A DNA stretch of 6,137 bases from the NCBI GenBank assembly GCA_013911345.1, contig JACETJ010000084.1:1-6137 (forward strand), given 5' to 3'. Each line of letters opens with the position of its first letter. The first letter of the stretch is position 1. This DNA is from Congregibacter sp. (GTDB taxonomy: Bacteria > Pseudomonadota > Gammaproteobacteria > Pseudomonadales > Halieaceae). The notes beneath the pieces were generated by a model. That model was not told where the DNA came from, searched no databases, and saw nothing but the letters and a program-made list of their open reading frames with translations. This document shows, in pieces, positions 5,953 through 6,137 of the stretch. A program made the position numbers and the translations under genes.

Positions 5953-6137
5953 GGACCAAGCTCGAAGCGCCCACGGTGCTCAAAACCATATTCGATCGGA
6001 AAATTGAGGAGGTCGCCGCCCGTCAGCAGCAGCGAACGCTCGCGGAGCTCGAACAGGCGGCTTCATTGATGGATGCCCCGCGAGGTTTTCGCCGCGCGCT
6101 GGCCGACAAGGTAGCTAGTGGTGACGCAGCAGTGATT
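5949..6137 (+). CDS. trpC: Indole-3-glycerol-phosphate synthase, 5' end only
   Basis: The first 63 residues are present and the frame is open to the right edge. The N-terminus has the family pattern: PTVLKTIFDRKIEEVAARQQ at 8-27, then LAELEQAA 31-38, APRGFRRAL 43-51 and AVI at 61-63, just short of the AEIKKASPSKG motif that would follow. The enzyme converts 1-(2-carboxyphenylamino)-1-deoxyribulose-5-phosphate to indole-3-glycerol phosphate by ring closure and decarboxylation. Its ATG overlaps the trpD TGA (ATGA), indicating coupled translation. The enterobacterial TrpC-TrpF fusion cannot be ruled out from this fragment, but in trpGDC clusters of Pseudomonas type TrpC is a single-domain protein. 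Confidence 0.93.
   Translation, partial: MRTKLEAPTVLKTIFDRKIEEVAARQQQRTLAELEQAASLMDAPRGFRRALADKVASGDAAVI

Overview
The window (about 55% GC by eye) reads as an ordinary chromosomal segment of a gammaproteobacterium, probably a marine or Pseudomonas-like lineage. This rests on a MurU-type nucleotidyltransferase, an rpe-trpE pair, and a separate trpG-trpD-trpC cluster with closely packed, mostly short-range translational spacing. The taxonomic assignment is inferred from gene order and protein character, not from a marker gene.

Layout on the + strand: the 3' end of murU (1-236), rpe (301-978), and trpE (975-2465), whose start codon overlaps the rpe stop. Then comes a single opposite-strand gene (2611-3738, minus) encoding a secreted C-type-lectin-like protein with a C-terminal beta-sandwich-like region. 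A gene-free stretch of about 556 bp (3739-4294) follows, then trpG (4295-4879), trpD (4894-5952) and the start of trpC (5949-6137, cut by the window edge).

TrpE and TrpG are the two subunits of anthranilate synthase. TrpD (anthranilate phosphoribosyltransferase) and TrpC (indole-3-glycerol-phosphate synthase) carry out the next listed steps of tryptophan synthesis. Rpe interconverts ribulose-5-P and xylulose-5-P and so connects to the pentose-phosphate pool that feeds PRPP, the TrpD co-substrate. MurU belongs to peptidoglycan recycling and has no obvious tie to tryptophan.

The least ordinary part is the middle. The lectin-like gene splits trpE from trpGDC, and its protein keeps all five residues expected for a sugar-binding calcium site (QPD type) while lacking the usual disulfide cysteines. 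Its upstream region carries a convincing intrinsic-terminator-like hairpin on its own strand only about 27 bp before its start codon, which suggests either an attenuated leader or the end of an unrecognised minus-strand RNA. I found no RNA genes of known class, no CRISPR array and no insertion sequence.
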